From positions 372,001-436,000 of the forward strand of contig CAVWYO010000001.1 of the NCBI GenBank assembly GCA_963759235.1: a DNA stretch of 64,000 nt, written 5' to 3'. Origin of the DNA: Bauldia sp963759235 (GTDB lineage: Bacteria; Pseudomonadota; Alphaproteobacteria; Rhizobiales; Kaistiaceae). The notes beneath the pieces are model-generated. The model was not told the origin of the DNA, did not search any database, and was given only the letters and a program-made list of their open reading frames with translations. How positions within the stretch are numbered: the stretch's first letter is position 1; each line of letters begins with the position of its first letter. Both the position numbers and the translations under genes were made by a program. Below are positions 61,523 through 64,000 of the stretch, piece after piece.

Positions 61523-61549
61523 CTTGCGACGAGGGCGGCTCCTCCCCAT
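61523..61549 (+). promoter_or_regulatory. Possible sigma-32 promoter before htpX
   Basis: CTTGCGA (61523-61529) and CCCCAT (61544-61549) are 14 bases apart, matching the E. coli sigma-32 layout CTTGAAA-N13/15-CCCCATNT. The predicted start leaves a leader of about 45 bases. The alphaproteobacterial consensus differs somewhat, so this is tentative; HtpX is a heat-shock protein elsewhere. Confidence 0.35.
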
Positions 61550-61603
61550 CATAATATCCGTCTCGAATTGCCTGAAAGACCGGCTGCGAAGGACCAGACG
61601 GAG

Positions 61604-62560
61604 ATGAACTTCTTGCGCACCGCGATGCTGCTTGCCGCAATGACGGCGATCTTCATGGGGGTCGGCTATCTGGTCGGCGGCACCGGCGGCATGTTGCTCG
61701 CCCTCGTGGTCGCCGCCGGGATGAACCTGTTCACCTACTGGAACGCCGACAAGATGGTCCTGCGGATGAACAACGCCCGCGAGGTCGACGCCCGGACTGC
61801 GCCCGAATACTACGGGATCGTGCGCGATCTGGCCGCCCGCGCCGGTCTGCCGATGCCGCGCGTCTACGTCATGGACAGTCCGCAGCCGAACGCCTTTGCC
61901 ACCGGCCGCAACCCGGCGAACGCGGCGGTCTGCGCCACCACCGGCCTTCTCCGTTCCCTGAGCCGCGAGGAGATCACGGCGGTTGTGGCTCACGAGCTCG
62001 GCCACGTGAAGAACCGTGACACGCTGACCATGACCATCACCGCGACGATCGCCGGGGCGGTTTCGATGCTTGCCAATTTCGCCTTCTTCTTCGGCGGTTC
62101 GCGCAACAGCAACAATCCGTTCGGTTTCGTCGGCGTTCTCATCGCCGCGCTCGTCGCGCCGATCGCCGCGCTGCTCATCCAGATGGCGGTGAGCCGCACC
62201 CGCGAATATTCGGCCGACCGCGCCTCGGCGGAGATCACCGGCCGTCCCGCCTGGCTGATCTCGGCCTTGGGGAAGATCAGCCGAGCGGCCAAGCAGGTGC
62301 CCAACGTCGAAGCCGAGCGCCATCCGGCGGCCGCGCATCTCTTCATCGTCAACCCGCTTTCCGGCGCGCGGATGGACAACCTTTTCGCCACCCACCCGTC
62401 GACCGAGAACCGCATCGCCGCGCTGCAGGCGATGGAGCGCGACGGCGGCTATCGCCCCCTGGCTTCGGAGGGCGGCTATCGCCCGGCGGCTTCGATTTCC
62501 GTGCCGCGGGTCGGCCGCACCGGGCCGGCGCATGACCGGCCGCACGGGCCTTGGGGTTAG
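61604..62560 (+). CDS. htpX: Membrane-bound zinc protease HtpX
   Basis: M48 protease that degrades misfolded membrane proteins. Two N-terminal helices (AMLLAAMTAIFMGVGYLVGG; MLLALVVAAGMNLFTYWNAD), catalytic HELGH near residue 130 (VVAHELGHVKNRDTL), two further helices, and the third metal-ligand region SRTREYSADRASAE. FATHPSTENRIAAL is a family hallmark. 318 residues from ATG 61604. The stop overlaps the convergent CAP-RTX gene by three bases. Confidence 0.95.
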   Translation: MNFLRTAMLLAAMTAIFMGVGYLVGGTGGMLLALVVAAGMNLFTYWNADKMVLRMNNAREVDARTAPEYYGIVRDLAARAGLPMPRVYVMDSPQPNAFATGRNPANAAVCATTGLLRSLSREEITAVVAHELGHVKNRDTLTMTITATIAGAVSMLANFAFFFGGSRNSNNPFGFVGVLIAALVAPIAALLIQMAVSRTREYSADRASAEITGRPAWLISALGKISRAAKQVPNVEAERHPAAAHLFIVNPLSGARMDNLFATHPSTENRIAALQAMERDGGYRPLASEGGYRPAASISVPRVGRTGPAHDRPHGPWG

Positions 62561-63829
62561 ATAAAGTCGGAGACCGAGAGGTGGGATACCGAGACGCCGG
62601 CGAGTTCGACGTGAGCTCCGCCGCCGAGGTCGAAGACCGCGTGGCTCGAACCCGTCGTCCGCGGCGGCCGCCAGGGCCTGCGCGGCTGAGGCGAAGAAGT
62701 CGGTGAAGTCCAGCTTGTCCTGCCCCACCTGGAAGTCCTCGACGACATCGTCGGCAAGCCCGTCCTTGAAAATGAAGGTGTCGTGACCGCCGCCGCCGGT
62801 GAGCTGGTTGTTCCCGCCGCCACCGTCCAGTCTGTCGTTGCCCTGGCCGCCCTTGAGAACGTCGCTGCCGGCACTGCCGATAAGTGTGTCGCGACCATTG
62901 CCGCCGTCGAGCCTGTCGGCGCCTCCTCGGCCGCGGAGATGGTTGTTGCCGGCGTTCCCCTCCAGCCAGTCGCCGTGATTCGAGCCGGTCAGGTTGTTGT
63001 TGCCGATGCCGAGCAGACGGGCATGGTCGACGCCCTTCAGGATCTTGAGGCTGGCCGAACTATCGAGGATCGATCCGTCGACGAGGTCGACCTTGGCGTT
63101 GCCATGCGATGTCGCGACCTTGAACGCGATATCGTTGTCGAAAGTGACCTTGACGAAGCCTTTCGCCGCCTTGATCTGATAACCGCCCGCCGACAGCGTG
63201 TGAGTGGAGTGGCCATGGGTCTTCACTCGAATGTGGGAGTCCCCTTCACCAACCGAGTAGAAGTCGTTGCCGTCCTTGTCGTCGTACATCACGCCGGTGA
63301 CGTACACCTTGGAGCCCGACCGCGCGAAATCCTGGGTGACCATTGACGTGTGGTATTTGGTGCCGGCGTCGAAGACCCCCTTTTCCTGGCCGATCCCGAT
63401 CTGGCGAAAGGCGCCGAGCAGGATGTTCTCCCGGTGCTCCGGACTGTCGAAGAGGCGCTCGTACTGATTGACGATCATGGAGGTCAGATCGAGCGTGCCG
63501 GTCGTGCCGAACCAGGAGATGTTCTCCCCCCAGATCCAGTTGCCGGTGAAGTGATATCCGGCGTCGGCCATGCGGGAGCCGGGGTCCGAGCCGCCGGCCC
63601 CGGTGTGAGAGAAGACGTCGTGATCGAGCATCCACGCGCTGTGACCGCGGGCCGCCTGCAGGAGATCCATGTCCATCGCCAAGGGTTGCTTGGGCGCGGC
63701 CGTGATCGTGCCGGAAGAGAGGCCCTGGTTGAGCTTGATCCCCAGCCGCTTGGCCTCGCCGGCCGGATCCAGCCTTGCCCGATTGACCAGTTCGAGCATG
63801 AGTTGTTCGTTGGCTGTCGGCTGCACCAT
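62557..63829 (-). CDS. CAP domain-RTX secreted protein, frame broken near its C-terminus
   Basis: Residues 1-175 form a CAP/SCP domain (MVQPTANEQLMLELVNRARL; GHSAWMLDHDVFSHTG; IWGENISW; HRENILLGAFRQIGIGQ). About 175-270 is a strand-rich spacer. About 275-350 carries RTX calcium-binding repeats (RGGADRLDGGNGRDTLIG; GGQGNDRLDGGGGNNQLTG). The tail is split: the frame in use reads ALAAAADDG then nonsense, while the neighbouring frame gives SSHAVFDLGGGAHVELAG and VSVSHLSVSDFI, a typical RTX C-terminus, to TAA at 62557. One extra C in the CCC at 62651-62653 explains it. Corrected length about 423 residues. As read, the frame instead runs on for 1.7 kb across htpX. Probably exported by type I secretion. 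Confidence 0.8.
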
Positions 63830-64000
63830 GTTCCCTTGGCCCTCTGGGCGCGCACTCCGCTTTGCACCGCCAGTGATGCATCGGCGTGTTCCAAGGGCGC
63901 GCTAAATCGAATCGGCCAATTTGATTCAAAATTCCGCAAGCGCCCGCACCGTCGCCGTGCAGCCGCCGACCGAGCTGTCTCGCCTTCGACGGATTGCGTT
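63830..64000. other. Upstream region of the CAP-RTX gene
   Basis: About 170 bases to the window edge without a gene. It should hold the minus-strand promoter; TTGAAT on that strand near 63924 is a weak -35 candidate without a good -10. A purine-rich AGAGGGCCAAGGG precedes the start codon. Confidence 0.3.

Noticed and set aside
60860..62556. Continuation of the CAP-RTX frame antisense to htpX and the extensin gene
   Set aside because: Sequence after ADDG is shadow-type; the correct RTX tail is in the neighbouring frame and ends at 62557.

Overview
The window reads as a piece of chromosome from a high-GC alphaproteobacterium, most likely of the order Hyphomicrobiales (Rhizobiales). The reasons are gene orders familiar from that group: fdxA-carD-rpoH; phaR/phaA-phaB; a zinc-ribbon protein with hpt; ftsE-ftsX-ydcF-plsC; chorismate mutase-hisC-prephenate dehydrogenase divergent from metX-metW; plus rhizobial-type palindromic intergenic repeats. 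Nothing here identifies a genus.

Layout. 0-5 kb: end of fdxA, a carD gene with a very long Lys/Ala-rich N-terminal tail, a sigma-32 gene, and a coupled thermonuclease/M48 protease pair. 5-12 kb: a giant beta-helix/RTX protein, a sulfotransferase and tRNA-Arg(CCT). 12-20 kb: RraA-like and MaoC proteins, deoC and its aldehyde dehydrogenase separated by a hypothetical gene and a YefM-YoeB toxin-antitoxin pair, and a secreted trypsin-like protease. 20-31 kb: accessory and eroded. It holds an antitoxin with a wrecked RES toxin, palindromic repeats, a sugar-acid dehydratase, a YHYH protein, an HD phosphohydrolase plus a truncated copy, a TMEM175-like channel, and an AT-richer three-gene island in which two genes are broken. 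30-37 kb: ispA, mtgA, rpmF, an EAL protein and the polyhydroxybutyrate genes phaR, phaA, phaB. 37-43 kb: a surface-glycan-like cluster made of a sulfotransferase, a GDP-mannose 3,5-epimerase homologue and a 974-residue sulfotransferase-TPR-glycosyltransferase fusion. 43-64 kb: mostly core genes (NYN protein, EamA transporter, gloB, hpt, ftsEX, plsC, chaC, the aromatic amino acid and methionine genes, macro-domain and extensin-like proteins, htpX) ending in a CAP-RTX protein whose frame is broken by one base.

How genes work together. PhaA and PhaB make 3-hydroxybutyryl-CoA for storage polymer under PhaR control. Chorismate mutase, HisC and the dehydrogenase form a coupled three-gene operon for Phe/Tyr synthesis. 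MetX and MetW start methionine synthesis. DeoC and the aldehyde dehydrogenase probably handle deoxyribose breakdown. The epimerase, two sulfotransferases and the glycosyltransferase domain together suggest a sulfated glycan, possibly containing L-galactose or L-gulose. The two RTX proteins are predicted type I secretion substrates, but no exporter is in the window.

The observations most worth following are the sulfotransferase/glycosyltransferase fusion with its epimerase, the H1-like tail on CarD with a possible internal start, and the decaying TIGR04255/HTH island. Several genes are broken by single-base events that could be real or assembly errors; each is flagged.
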